64,000 bases of DNA from Mycobacterium sp. SMC-2 (lineage in GTDB: Bacteria; Actinomycetota; Actinomycetes; Mycobacteriales; Mycobacteriaceae), in assembly GCF_025263485.1 (NCBI RefSeq), contig NZ_CP079863.1, positions 4,960,001 through 5,024,000 on the forward strand, read 5' to 3'. Both the position numbers and the translations under genes were made by a program. The notes below the pieces were generated by a model that was not told where the DNA came from, made no database searches, and saw nothing but the letters and a program-made list of their open reading frames with translations. How positions within the stretch are numbered: the first letter of the stretch is position 1; the number at the start of each line of letters is the position of its first letter. Shown here piece after piece: positions 16,200 to 25,293 of this stretch.

Positions 16200-16409
16200 A
16201 TGAGCAGGCTTCGAATGGTCATATCGGCCGCGGTGCTGGCCACCGTCGCGGCCGTCGCACCAGCAGCCCGGGCCGACCCACCCGCGCCGGGCGATCCCTG
16301 TACGGTGTTGCACGCGACAACCCAGGACACCAACAACAGGACGATGTGGTGCAACCCCACGATGACCGGCGCGCACAACCTGGTGTGGCAGTACGGCGGC
16401 CCCGGCTAA
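16200..16409 (+). CDS. Small secreted protein, function unknown
   Basis: 69 residues. AGGAGG sits ten bases ahead of ATG 16200. The N-terminus MSRLRMVISAAVLATVAAV ends in APAARA-DP, a clear signal peptide with likely cleavage after ARA. The mature peptide is about 42 residues with two cysteines (GDPCTVL and MWCNPTM) that could form a disulfide. Similar small mycobacterial exported proteins exist, but I cannot assign a function. Confidence 0.72.
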   Translation: MSRLRMVISAAVLATVAAVAPAARADPPAPGDPCTVLHATTQDTNNRTMWCNPTMTGAHNLVWQYGGPG

Positions 16410-16532
16410 GGCGCGCATGAGGCGCGGCCAACGCGTCCGTGAGCCAAGGGCTTCCGATGTGCGCCGAGGGTGAGAAATCCGCGAAATTCCCGCCCTGGAC
16501 GCACGCCCAAATCCGTGAGCGCACACGCGATT

Positions 16533-18035
16533 TCACGCACGGAAGATTCCCGGCGCGATCGCCGGGGCCCACTCGAGCGCCTGCGGGTCGACCATCAGAT
16601 TGAGCGCGTCGAGGTCGTCCAGATCGGGCAGCGCCGCCACGGCGGCTAGAAACCTTTCCCGCTCAGCGGGTTCCACGACGTCGACGGCGAGGTCGGTGAA
16701 CTTCTGCACATACTGCGGCCGCCCGAACGGCCGCGCGCCCAGCGGGTGGGCGTCGGCCACCGCCAGCTGGTCGACGATCACTTCCCCGCTTCTCAGCGTG
16801 ATTTCGGCGCGCGCCCCGAACGCCTTCTCGGCCGGATCCGTCGAGTGGTAGCGGCGGGTCCACTCCGGATCCTCGACCGTCGAGATCTTGCGCCACAGTT
16901 CGACGGTGTCGGGCCGGTGGGCGCGCTCGGGAGTGTAGGAGCGTTCGTGGTGCCAGCTGCCGTCCTGCAGCGCGACGGCGAAAATGTAGGGCAGCGAGTG
17001 GTCGAGCGTTTCCCGCGACGCGTCCGGGTCGAACTTCTGCGGATCCCCGGAGCCCGTTCCGATCACGACGTGGGTGTGGTGGCTGGTGTGCAGCACGACG
17101 GTCGCGATCTCGCCGAGGTCGCCGATCCGCTCGCGGAGCCGCCGGGCCAGGTCGATCGGTGCCTGGCTCTGGTACTCCGCCGAGTGCTCCTTGGTGTAGC
17201 TGTCCAGGATGGCGCGTTTGGGTTCGCCCGGAGCGGGCAGCGGCACCTGGTATTCGCGCTCGGGCCCGCCCAGCAGCCAGGCGATCACCCCGTACTCGCC
17301 CTCCCAGATCGGCGCCGGCGATCCCTCGCCGCGCATCGCGCGGTCCACCGCCTCGATGGCGACCTTGCCGGCGTGCGCGGGGGCGAACGCCTTCCAGCTG
17401 GAGATCAGCCCCTTGCGGGACTGACGGGTGGCGGTCGTCAGGTGTAGCGCCTGCCCCACCGCCTGATAGATCGTCTCGGTGTCGAGCCGAAGCATCGTCC
17501 CGATGCCTGCGGCCACCGAGGGCCCGAGATGCGCGACGTGGTCAATCTTGTGCTCGTGCAGGCAGATTCCGCGAGCCAGGTCGATCTGGATTTCGTAGGC
17601 CGTGGCCACGCCGCGGATCAGGTCCGCGCCCGGCAAGCCCAGCTGCTGGGCCACCGCGACCAGCGGGGGGATGTTGTCACCCGGGTGCGAGTACTCGGCG
17701 GCCAAAAACGTGTCGTGGAAGTCGAGTTCGCGCACCGCGACGCCATTGGCCCAGGCCGCCCACTCCGCCGAATAGGTTCCGTCCACGCCGAAAACCCTCG
17801 CCCCGCGCCGCGTCCGATGCGCCAGCGCCTGCTGTCGCGCCACCGTGACCGGCCGGCGCAGCACGGCCGCGGCGCTGACCGCCGCGTTGTCGATGATCCG
17901 GTTCGCCACCATCTCCGCGGCTTCCGGCTCGACGGCGACCGGGTCGGCGGCGACGTCGGCGATCTTGGCCGCCAAGTGTTCGGCGCGGGGAAAGTCGTCG
18001 GAGCTGCGCCGCGCCCGAACCGCATGCATCAACAC
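16533..18035 (-). CDS. prpD: 2-methylcitrate dehydratase PrpD (MmgE/PrpD family)
   Basis: 500 residues from GTG 18035 (in-frame ATG at 18029). The sequence runs [20 protein letters not shown], then [54 protein letters not shown] and [19 protein letters not shown]. These are the MmgE/PrpD family blocks, and PrpD removes water from 2-methylcitrate in propionyl-CoA breakdown. In M. tuberculosis, prpC and prpR flank it; neither is next to it here. No Shine-Dalgarno is visible, so the message may be leaderless. It is slightly shorter than the roughly 525-residue M. tuberculosis enzyme. Confidence 0.88.
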   Translation of the reverse strand: MLMHAVRARRSSDDFPRAEHLAAKIADVAADPVAVEPEAAEMVANRIIDNAAVSAAAVLRRPVTVARQQALAHRTRRGARVFGVDGTYSAEWAAWANGVAVRELDFHDTFLAAEYSHPGDNIPPLVAVAQQLGLPGADLIRGVATAYEIQIDLARGICLHEHKIDHVAHLGPSVAAGIGTMLRLDTETIYQAVGQALHLTTATRQSRKGLISSWKAFAPAHAGKVAIEAVDRAMRGEGSPAPIWEGEYGVIAWLLGGPEREYQVPLPAPGEPKRAILDSYTKEHSAEYQSQAPIDLARRLRERIGDLGEIATVVLHTSHHTHVVIGTGSGDPQKFDPDASRETLDHSLPYIFAVALQDGSWHHERSYTPERAHRPDTVELWRKISTVEDPEWTRRYHSTDPAEKAFGARAEITLRSGEVIVDQLAVADAHPLGARPFGRPQYVQKFTDLAVDVVEPAERERFLAAVAALPDLDDLDALNLMVDPQALEWAPAIAPGIFRA

Positions 18036-18153
18036 AAATCCGCAGCCTATGGGCGCAGGGAACGCGCGCGGAAATCTGCGTTAACTCGCCACCGGCGACG
18101 TCGACCCAGGTGTAGTTTGCTGCTGGGGCGGGACATAGGTTGAGGAGCCAACC

Positions 18154-19518
18154 ATGTCGGAAGTCGATTACTGCGTGGTCGGAGCGGGATTCGCCGGTCT
18201 GACGGCCGCCCTGCGGCTGAAACAGGCCGGCCATTCGGTGGTCTTGCTGGAGGCGCGTGACCGGGTCGGCGGCCGCACCTTCACCGAGTACCGTCCCGAC
18301 GGAATGTGGATCGATCGTGGCGGCGCGTGGGTCGGGCCGGGCCAGGACCGGATCTACGCGATGATGGACGAGTTCGGGGTGGCCGAATACAAGCAGTACC
18401 ACGACGGCGACGCCATGATGATCGTCGACGGCAAGAAGCACCGCTACGGCGGCACTATCCCCTGGACGATGAGCCCGTGGGCCGTCGCCAACCTCGGCGT
18501 CGGTTTGTTGTCGATCGAGAAGATGGCCAAAACGCTTCCGCGGGAAGCGCCCTGGGACGCCAAGCAGGCGGACGAGTGGGACCGCATCAGCGTCGGGGAA
18601 TGGATCGAACAGAACACCATGTCCAAGCAGGCCCGCGAGATGCTGGACATGGCCTTTGCCGGCCTCTACACCTCGGCGGCGTCAGAGACGTCGTTGCTGT
18701 GGGGGTTGTTGCAGACGGCGTCCGCGGGCGGACTGACGTTCGCGATCTCGGGCAAGGGCGGCTCCCAGGACGCCCGCCCGGTCGGCGGGATGGGCGCCAT
18801 CTACGGCCGCATGACCACCGAACTGGGTGACGCGGTGCACCTTTCGCAACCGGTCCGGCAGATCGCCCAGGACGACGACGGTGTGACGGTGACGGCGGCC
18901 GACCTGACGGTGCGCGCGCGGCGGGTCATCGTGGCGATCCCGCTGGCGATCGCCTCCTCGATCGTCTACGAGCCGATGCTGCCGGTGGATCGCGCACTTC
19001 TGCACCAGCGCATGCCCAGCGGCGCCGTCATCAAGACGTCGATCATCTACGACGAGGCCTTCTGGCGTGCCGACGGGCTGTCGGGTCAGTCGGCCGCACC
19101 AGGGACCCTGGCCACCCTGACCATCGACGCCTGCACGGACACCGGCGACCCGGGCGTCATGTGCGTCATCACCGAGGGGCCCGCGGCGCGTCGGCTGACG
19201 AAGCTCAACGAGGCCGAGCGGAAGGCGGCGATCGTCGGCGAGCTGGTCGACCGATTCGGCGAGAAGGCGAGAACGCCGCAGGAGTACCACGAGCAGAACT
19301 GGACCATCGAGCGCTACTCCGGCGGCGGGATGATCAGCCACGCCCCGACCGGCGTGCTCACCGAATTCGGTTACACCCTGCGCGAGCCGTGCGGTCGCAT
19401 CCACTGGGCCGGGACGGAAAGCTCGGCCGTCATGTGCGGGTGGATCGACGGCGCGATCCGCTCCGGCGAGCGTGCGGCGGCCGAAGTCCGGGAAGCCGAG
19501 ACCGCCGCGGTCGCCTAG
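18154..19518 (+). CDS. Flavin-containing monoamine oxidase
   Basis: 454 residues. The FAD dinucleotide motif is at the N-terminus (VVGAGFAGLTAALRLKQAG), followed by LLEARDRVGGRTFTEYRPDG and IDRGGAWVGPGQDRIY. The C-terminal FAD motif GRIHWAGTESSAVMCGWIDG is that of MAO/AofH proteins. These enzymes oxidise primary or secondary amines to aldehydes with release of hydrogen peroxide. Divergent from prpD, with 118 bases between. The natural amine is not known. Confidence 0.87.
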   Translation: MSEVDYCVVGAGFAGLTAALRLKQAGHSVVLLEARDRVGGRTFTEYRPDGMWIDRGGAWVGPGQDRIYAMMDEFGVAEYKQYHDGDAMMIVDGKKHRYGGTIPWTMSPWAVANLGVGLLSIEKMAKTLPREAPWDAKQADEWDRISVGEWIEQNTMSKQAREMLDMAFAGLYTSAASETSLLWGLLQTASAGGLTFAISGKGGSQDARPVGGMGAIYGRMTTELGDAVHLSQPVRQIAQDDDGVTVTAADLTVRARRVIVAIPLAIASSIVYEPMLPVDRALLHQRMPSGAVIKTSIIYDEAFWRADGLSGQSAAPGTLATLTIDACTDTGDPGVMCVITEGPAARRLTKLNEAERKAAIVGELVDRFGEKARTPQEYHEQNWTIERYSGGGMISHAPTGVLTEFGYTLREPCGRIHWAGTESSAVMCGWIDGAIRSGERAAAEVREAETAAVA

Positions 19519-19535
19519 CGGACTGACGACCCTAG

Positions 19536-20045
19536 CTAACCAGCCTGCTTAGCCGGCGGCCGGTAGAAGATCACCAGCTGGCCGATCGCGCCGGCGAGGC
19601 CGAGCACGACCGAGATCAGCAGGCCGCGCCAACCGTCCATCCAGCTGTGCCCGAACACGACGTAGTCCAGGCTGAGCTTGCCGGCGCCCAGGGTGGCCAC
19701 GGCGACCGCGCTGGCCGCCAGGACCAGGTTGTATTCCCAGCCCTCCTTGACGATGAAGAAGCCGTTGGGGCGATGCACGGTCCAGGCCGCGACCAGCATC
19801 AACGACACGAAGCCCGCCGCAGGGATCGGGGTGAGCAGCCCGGCGGCCAGGCCCAGCCCGGCGGCCATCTCGGTCGTGGCGGCCACGGTGGCGTGGAACT
19901 TGCCCGGCTTCATGCCGATGCTTTCGAACCAGCGCGCGGTGCCCGGGATGCGACCACCACCGAAGAACTTGTTGTAGCCATGCGCGGCCAACGTCACGCC
20001 CAACACCAGCCGCAGGATCAATAGTCCGACGTCGTAGGGAGTCAT
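19536..20045 (-). CDS. DoxX-family membrane protein
   Basis: 169 residues. It starts MTPYDVGLLILRLVLGVTLA then AHGYNKFFGG, the classic DoxX entry. Four hydrophobic segments follow, including GLGLAAGLLTPIPAAGFVSL and LLISVVLGLAGAIGQLVIFY. DoxX proteins are small integral membrane proteins of redox-linked but poorly defined role; some mycobacterial members associate with oxidoreductases in the membrane. It is convergent with the amine oxidase gene, and the stops are only 17 bases apart. Confidence 0.85.
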   Translation of the reverse strand: MTPYDVGLLILRLVLGVTLAAHGYNKFFGGGRIPGTARWFESIGMKPGKFHATVAATTEMAAGLGLAAGLLTPIPAAGFVSLMLVAAWTVHRPNGFFIVKEGWEYNLVLAASAVAVATLGAGKLSLDYVVFGHSWMDGWRGLLISVVLGLAGAIGQLVIFYRPPAKQAG

Positions 20046-20245
20046 ACCTGCAAACCTAGATCATGGGGCGGACCGGATAACAGGACCGCCGAGCAGCTAA
20101 CTCCCGTGCTGCGTGTGGGAACATTGCGGACGTTCCGACGTCGGCCAATCAGCCGCTGATCACAAGGGGGTGCACCACGGCTCGTATCGCACGAGGCAGC
20201 GGCGCTCCCTGTGGCGCGTCCGGGGCCTCGCCTGACGGGCATTCC

Positions 20246-21826
20246 GTGGTGTTACTCGACGGCACAGCGAGTCATCCGCGGGCGCTGCTGGGCAACAAGG
20301 GCCACGGCATCGAGGTGATGCGCCGTCACGGCCTGCCGGTGCCGCCCGCCTTCTGCATCACCACCGAGGTGGGGCTGCGGTACCTCGCCGACCCCGGGTC
20401 AACGATCGACGCGATCTGGGACGACGTGCTGGACCGGATGAGCTGGCTGGAGGCGCAGACTTCGCGCTCGTTCGGTCGGGGTCCGCGTCCCCTGCTGGTC
20501 AGCGTGCGCTCGGGGGCCACCCAGTCGATGCCGGGGATGATGGACACGATCTTGGACCTCGGCATGAACGATGATGTCGAGCAAGCGCTGGCCGCGGCCG
20601 ACACAGCGTTCGCGCGCGACACGCGCCAGCGGTTCGACCGCATGTACCGGCGCATCGTTGGGTTGGACGACCACGAATCGCCGCCCGCCGACCCCTATGC
20701 GCAGCTACGCGCCGGCATCGAGGCGGTGTTCGCCTCGTGGAACTCACCCCGTGCGGTCGCCTACCGCGCCCATTCCGGCGGCGCCGACGATCAGAGCGGC
20801 ACGGCGGTCGTCGTGCAGGCGATGGTGTTCGGCAATTACGGCTCCGATTCGGGTGCGGGCGTTCTCGTTTCGCGCAACCCCGTCACCGGCGATCGCGCAC
20901 CGTTCGGCGAATGGCTGCCCGGAGGACAGGGGGACGACGTGGTGTCCGGATCGGTCGACGTCGAGCCGGTCACCGCCCTGCGCGACGAGCAGCCGGCTGT
21001 CTACGACGAGTTGATGGACACCGCCCACAAATTGGAGCGCCTCGGGTCCGACGTTCAAGAGATCGAGTTCACCGTCGAAGACGGCAAACTCTGGCTGCTG
21101 CAGACGCGGGGCGCGGAGCGGTCGGCGCAGGCAGCGGTGCGCCTCGCGTTACAGCTGCGGCACGAGGGGCTCATCGACGACGCCGAGACGCTGCGACGGG
21201 TGACCCCGGCACACGTACAGACCCTACTGTTACCGGCGTTGCAGCCCGAAATACGTTTGGCGGCAAATCTTCTGGCCAGGGGATTGCCGGCATGCCCGGG
21301 CGTCGCGTCGGGTAGGGCATACACCGACGTCGACGAGGCGCTCGATGCCGCGGAGCGAGGCGAGTCGGTGATCCTGGTGCGCGACCACACCCGGCCGGAA
21401 GATGTCTCCGGCATGCTTGCCGCGCAAGGCATCGTCACCGAGGTCGGAGGGGCGGCCAGCCACGCGGCAGTGGTCAGCCGCGAACTCGGCCGGGTGGCCG
21501 TAGTGGGGTGCGGACACGGAGTCGCCGCATCCCTGGCCGGCAGGTTGATCACCGTCGACGGCGCCGAAGGCGAAGTGCGCGAGGGCAACCTGAACCTCTC
21601 CGCATGGTCGGAAAGCGATACGCCCGAACTGCGGGAGCTGGCCGACATCGCGCGAACGCTCAGCCCGCTGCGTGCCCACACCTCCGGCGGCCACCTGCGG
21701 CTGGACGACGCCACGGAGGACGCGGTGGCGGAGGCGATGAAACGCGGACACACCGACGTCGTCTCGACCACCCCTCTTATCGTCATGCTGACCGCGCTGC
21801 GGCTCGCGGGTGAGACCACGTCATGA
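20246..21826 (+). CDS. ppdK: Pyruvate, phosphate dikinase-like protein lacking the PEP/pyruvate domain
   Basis: 526 residues, against about 870 for full PPDK. The N-terminal ATP-grasp part is present (LLGNKGHGIEVMRRHGLPVP, LLVSVRSGATQSMPGMMDTI, GTAVVVQAMVFGN). So is the phosphohistidine swivel domain at about 395-420, with the active His in TEVGGAASHAAVVSREL. The C-terminal TIM barrel that binds PEP and pyruvate is missing. M. tuberculosis PpdK is similarly short, so this is a lineage trait rather than a fresh truncation. It overlaps the next gene by four bases. Start GTG 20246 is the best guess. Confidence 0.85.
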   Translation: MVLLDGTASHPRALLGNKGHGIEVMRRHGLPVPPAFCITTEVGLRYLADPGSTIDAIWDDVLDRMSWLEAQTSRSFGRGPRPLLVSVRSGATQSMPGMMDTILDLGMNDDVEQALAAADTAFARDTRQRFDRMYRRIVGLDDHESPPADPYAQLRAGIEAVFASWNSPRAVAYRAHSGGADDQSGTAVVVQAMVFGNYGSDSGAGVLVSRNPVTGDRAPFGEWLPGGQGDDVVSGSVDVEPVTALRDEQPAVYDELMDTAHKLERLGSDVQEIEFTVEDGKLWLLQTRGAERSAQAAVRLALQLRHEGLIDDAETLRRVTPAHVQTLLLPALQPEIRLAANLLARGLPACPGVASGRAYTDVDEALDAAERGESVILVRDHTRPEDVSGMLAAQGIVTEVGGAASHAAVVSRELGRVAVVGCGHGVAASLAGRLITVDGAEGEVREGNLNLSAWSESDTPELRELADIARTLSPLRAHTSGGHLRLDDATEDAVAEAMKRGHTDVVSTTPLIVMLTALRLAGETTS

Positions 21827-22434
21827 CCGAATTGGCGGTGTTGCAAGCGGTTCGGCTGAAGGGCCGGCTGTGTCCCGCCGAGCTTGCCGGGACACTGAAC
21901 GAGGACATTGCCGACGTGACGACCATCGTCGGACGGCTGACCGCGGCAGGCCTACTGGTCGACGGTGCGACCGTGCGGATCACCCCCGCCGGGCGCGAGC
22001 GGCTCGCTGCGCTCCTCGACGAGGAACGCAGCGGCGCCGACCGGGCGGTGCTGGCCGCCGCCTACGACGACTTTCGGCCCGTCAATGCCGATTTCAAATC
22101 CCTGGTCACGGATTGGCAGCTGAAGGGCGGCCCCGGCGGCACCCCCAACCCGCACGATGACGCGGAATACGACGCCGCGGTGCTGGCCCGCCTCGATGAT
22201 GTGCATGCGCGGGTGCTGCCCATCATCGAGTCGGTCGCGGCGCAGCTCCCCCGACTGAACGTGTACCCGGCGAAATTGGTTGCGGCCCTGGGCAAAGTGC
22301 GAGAAGGCGAGACCGCGTGGCTGACCCGGCCGCTCATCGACTCCTACCACACGGTGTGGTTCGAGCTGCACGAGGAGCTGATCTTGGCCGTCGGCCTCAC
22401 GCGAGAAGAAGCGGCCCGATCCGGCGATGCGTAG
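21823..22434 (+). CDS. Winged-helix-like partner of the short PPDK
   Basis: 203 residues, translationally coupled to ppdK (ATGA overlap). The N-terminal 65 residues look like a winged helix (LQAVRLKGRLCPAELAGTLN, VTTIVGRLTAAGLLVDG, VRITPAGRERL). The C-terminal part is helical with conserved LNVYPAKLVAALGKV and TAWLTRPLIDSYHTVWFELH. The M. tuberculosis homologue next to ppdK is annotated only as conserved hypothetical. Constant pairing with a PPDK that has no substrate domain hints that it supplies a missing function or regulates it. This is an inference. Confidence 0.7.
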   Translation: MTELAVLQAVRLKGRLCPAELAGTLNEDIADVTTIVGRLTAAGLLVDGATVRITPAGRERLAALLDEERSGADRAVLAAAYDDFRPVNADFKSLVTDWQLKGGPGGTPNPHDDAEYDAAVLARLDDVHARVLPIIESVAAQLPRLNVYPAKLVAALGKVREGETAWLTRPLIDSYHTVWFELHEELILAVGLTREEAARSGDA

Positions 22435-22437
22435 TAG

Positions 22438-23679
22438 CTACAACACCGCGTCGAGTAGCCGCACATAAGCGTCGATGTCGGGTACGGCCGACTCGGCCGC
22501 GTGCACACTGATCGCGATGGTGTCGCCGATGCCGTGCACGCCGTGCGTCAGCCCCATCACCGGCGACAACGCCGGGTAGCCGGCGGTCAACACCACCCGG
22601 GTGCCGCCGAAGCTCAGGTCGGCCGGGCCGCGGTTAACGCTGGACACCACGGTATTGCCGGACACCCGGGCCGGCCGGACATCGTAGTCGAATTGGGCGA
22701 CCCCCCAACGCAATAGCACCGCGGGCACCGCGGCGAAAGCCCGGTCGGCGTGGCGCGTCGCCGAATGCGCGAAGCGCCGCCGGCCGTTGGCCAACTCCGT
22801 CGCGATCCGCTCGGCGCGCGCTTCCCACCCCAGCCTTGGATACAGGCCCACCGTGACGTTCCCGAAGTGGTTGTACGCGTGCGGCGCACCAGGTTTGGCC
22901 ACCGGGACCTCGGCGCCCAGCGTGTCCGCGGCATCGCCCAGCAGCTCGGACAGCGCCGCGGATATTGCCGTCAGCGCGCCCACGGTGACCGTCGGGCCGC
23001 GCACCTGCTTGCGGTGTCGCACCAGCGTGCGCACCGAGCGGGCCGGACCGGGGCGGGCGTTCGTGGGCAGCAGCGGCCGGGGCCCGGGCGCGGGGGCCAG
23101 CAGTCCGGCGTGGATGTCGCGCTCCAGCCGGCGATGGGCACGGGCCGCCCGCGCCGCCCGCCACGGCAAGCACCCGGCCCGTAACCGTTGCACCCCGGGC
23201 ACGCGATCCGGCCGGCCGAACAGCCAGCCCGCCATCGCCGATGCCCGCGCCCCGTCGGCCAGCGCGTGCGCGACCTGCATGACCGCCACGCTCCCCGGTC
23301 CGCCGACGTTGGGGATGCCCTGCACCGGGGTGAAGACGTGCAGCCGCCAGGGCATCCGGCGAACGTCGAGCTGGTCGCCAGCGAGGGCGACGACGGCCGC
23401 CAGGCAGCCGGCCCAGGTCTGGTCGTCGAGGTCATGACGGACCACCTGGCCGGACGTGACGGCCGCCGGTACCCACTGCGGGTAGGCCAGCGGACCGCGA
23501 TCACGGACCCGAGTCGTCAGCTCCGGGCAGGCGCGCGCCCGCCGGCAGACCTGCTCGACGGCGGCCGGGTAATCCCCGGGCTCACCGTCGAACGCGTAGA
23601 GCAAGAACTCGTCGTTGGGAATCTTGGCCGACATCCAGTAGAACTGCGCATCGACGGCCGCCATCCGGACCGCCACCAT
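22438..23679 (-). CDS. WS/DGAT-like acyltransferase-fold protein
   Basis: 413 residues. It has the build of wax ester synthase/diacylglycerol acyltransferases: VDAQFYWMSAK at the N-terminus, an acyltransferase motif AHALADG near residue 140, and a C-terminal NTVVSSVNRGPADLSFGGTR block. The first His of the canonical HHxxxDG motif is Ala, but the catalytic second His and the DG are kept. It starts one base after the ephC stop, so the two are co-transcribed. Whether it makes wax esters, triacylglycerol or another ester cannot be judged. Confidence 0.75.
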   Translation of the reverse strand: MVAVRMAAVDAQFYWMSAKIPNDEFLLYAFDGEPGDYPAAVEQVCRRARACPELTTRVRDRGPLAYPQWVPAAVTSGQVVRHDLDDQTWAGCLAAVVALAGDQLDVRRMPWRLHVFTPVQGIPNVGGPGSVAVMQVAHALADGARASAMAGWLFGRPDRVPGVQRLRAGCLPWRAARAARAHRRLERDIHAGLLAPAPGPRPLLPTNARPGPARSVRTLVRHRKQVRGPTVTVGALTAISAALSELLGDAADTLGAEVPVAKPGAPHAYNHFGNVTVGLYPRLGWEARAERIATELANGRRRFAHSATRHADRAFAAVPAVLLRWGVAQFDYDVRPARVSGNTVVSSVNRGPADLSFGGTRVVLTAGYPALSPVMGLTHGVHGIGDTIAISVHAAESAVPDIDAYVRLLDAVL

Positions 23680-23680
23680 C

Positions 23681-24586
23681 TCAGCCGGGTGAGCCGATGA
23701 AACCGAGCACCAGGTCGGCGACCTTGTCGGGCTGTTCGAGCTGCAGGAAGTGCCCCGCGTGCTCCACGATGGCCACCTCGCTGCCCGGCGGCAGCACCTT
23801 CTCTGCCCAGCGGGCGAAAGCCGGTGTCATGCAGCCGTCCTCGCGGCCGTGCAGGTACAGGCACGGCCACACGGGCTCCTGGGTCCACAGCTCGTTCAGT
23901 TTGGCGTACTGCGCGGGCGGCGGGGTGTTGCGGATCGTGGCGCGGTAGGGTCCCAGCGCCGCGCGCCAGCTCTCCGGTGTCCCGATCGCCGCGTCGACGT
24001 GGCGCAGATCCTCGTCGGCGTGATAGCCCGGCGACCACCGCCGCCACAGCAGCGGCACCACCCAGGACGCCGAATGCTCTGGCAGCGAGGGCAACTGGAA
24101 GTACATGATGTACCAGCTGCGGAGGAGCTGCCGCGCCAGATGGCCGACCAGGCGCCCGCGCTCGGCCGCGCCGCCCCGGCGACGGAAGGCCGCCGACGGC
24201 GGCACCGACATGATCACCGCCTTGGTGAACGGACTGTCGGGCATGGCGGCCAAACCGGTGGTGGCGATCGCTCCCCAGTCGTGGCCGATCACCACGTCGT
24301 CGTCGGTGCCGCCGGCCGCCGAGCGCACCCGCAAGGCGTCGTCCATCAGCGCGCCGATGTGATAGCTGCCGTCGGCCGGAATCGACGACGGCGCGTATCC
24401 CCGCATGAAGGGCGCCACCACCCGCCACCCCGCCCCGACGAGCCGGGGAGCGATCTTGCGAAACCCGTAGGGAGTGTCGGGGAAGCCGTGCAGGCACAAA
24501 GCGATGGGGGCATCGCGGGACCCCCAGGTGATTGCCTTCAGGTCCCCAGCAGGGCTGGGCACGTCGATCCAGCCAGGTTCACCCAT
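23681..24586 (-). CDS. ephC: Epoxide hydrolase EphC (alpha/beta hydrolase)
   Basis: 301 residues from ATG 24586, five bases after GGGAG. The oxyanion motif is LCLHGFPDTPYGF and the nucleophile elbow VVIGHDWGAIA (Asp). The proton-relay Asp lies in LYLHGREDGCMTP and the base His in VEHAGHFLQLEQPD. This is the full epoxide hydrolase triad. Members convert lipid or xenobiotic epoxides to diols. Gene order (ephC followed by the acyltransferase-like gene, near bpoB and gnd2) matches the M. tuberculosis locus. Confidence 0.9.
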   Translation of the reverse strand: MGEPGWIDVPSPAGDLKAITWGSRDAPIALCLHGFPDTPYGFRKIAPRLVGAGWRVVAPFMRGYAPSSIPADGSYHIGALMDDALRVRSAAGGTDDDVVIGHDWGAIATTGLAAMPDSPFTKAVIMSVPPSAAFRRRGGAAERGRLVGHLARQLLRSWYIMYFQLPSLPEHSASWVVPLLWRRWSPGYHADEDLRHVDAAIGTPESWRAALGPYRATIRNTPPPAQYAKLNELWTQEPVWPCLYLHGREDGCMTPAFARWAEKVLPPGSEVAIVEHAGHFLQLEQPDKVADLVLGFIGSPG

Positions 24587-24697
24587 GTTCACTCCCTGCT
24601 CGGCGTGTCCGCACGGACCAACCTAACGCGTGCGCGCCCATGACGCACCGACCGCATGCCACAAGCGGTCAAAATGCAGCTGCGGCAGGGAGTTTCG

Positions 24698-25171
24698 CTA
24701 TAGCCGCGCGGCTGCCCGGTCGAGGTCGGCGATGACGATCTTTCGCATGCCGTACATCGCTTGGGTGGCCGCCGCCGCGCGCGCCCGGTCGGGATCGCCG
24801 ATCAACTCATACAGTCGGTCCGGGATGATCTGCCAGCTCAGCCCGAAGCGGTCTTTGCACCAGCCGCATTGCGATTCCTCGCCGCGGTCGGTCAACCGCT
24901 CCCAGTAGTAGTCGACCTCGTCCTGGTCCCTGCAGTGGATGGTGAAGGACACCGCTTCGCTGAACTGGAAATGCGGGCCGCCGTTGATGCCGATGAATCG
25001 GGTGCCGTCCAGCACAAAGCTGCCGGACAGGACGGTGCCCGGTTCGCCGGGCCCGGCCTCGGTGGTTCTGTTGAAGCCCTCGATGTGCGAGTTCGGGAAT
25101 ATCGAGGTGTAGAACCTGGCCGCCTCCTCCAGATCGTGGTCGAACCACAACGACGGGGTGATCGATGGCAT
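24698..25171 (-). CDS. PhnB-like VOC-superfamily protein
   Basis: 157 residues. The start MPSITPSLWFDHDLEEAARF, then YTSIFPNSHIEGF and SGSFVLDGTRFIGINGGPHF, are typical of the PhnB/3-demethylubiquinone-methyltransferase-like branch of the vicinal-oxygen-chelate fold. CGWCKDRFGLSWQIIPDRLY is the conserved C-terminal block. Despite the family name, these proteins are not shown to be methyltransferases. The role is unknown. No partner gene is obvious. Confidence 0.83.
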   Translation of the reverse strand: MPSITPSLWFDHDLEEAARFYTSIFPNSHIEGFNRTTEAGPGEPGTVLSGSFVLDGTRFIGINGGPHFQFSEAVSFTIHCRDQDEVDYYWERLTDRGEESQCGWCKDRFGLSWQIIPDRLYELIGDPDRARAAAATQAMYGMRKIVIADLDRAAARL

Positions 25172-25293
25172 GGGCCGCGGCCTCCTTATTGGCTCGTTGA
25201 TGTCGTCAGTGATAGACCCCGGCGATGGCGAAAACTCATCGCGTCGTCGCCCCAGCGAACGGTGCTTATACGCACTATGTAACGTCAGGTCGC

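Noticed and set aside
16091..16378. 95-residue upstream extension of the DUF3556 protein
   Set aside because: It crosses the KstR box and the divergent small secreted protein gene; the family start MGFLKPE is at 16090.
14999..16420. 473-residue plus-strand open frame opposite the DUF3556 gene
   Set aside because: Composition and lack of motifs mark it as a shadow frame.
20118..20136. GGAAC-N9-GTTCC palindrome between doxX and ppdK, resembling the arms of the regulon operator
   Set aside because: The core (ATTGCGGAC) shares nothing with the AAATATCT-type core of the five sites; probably chance or another regulator.
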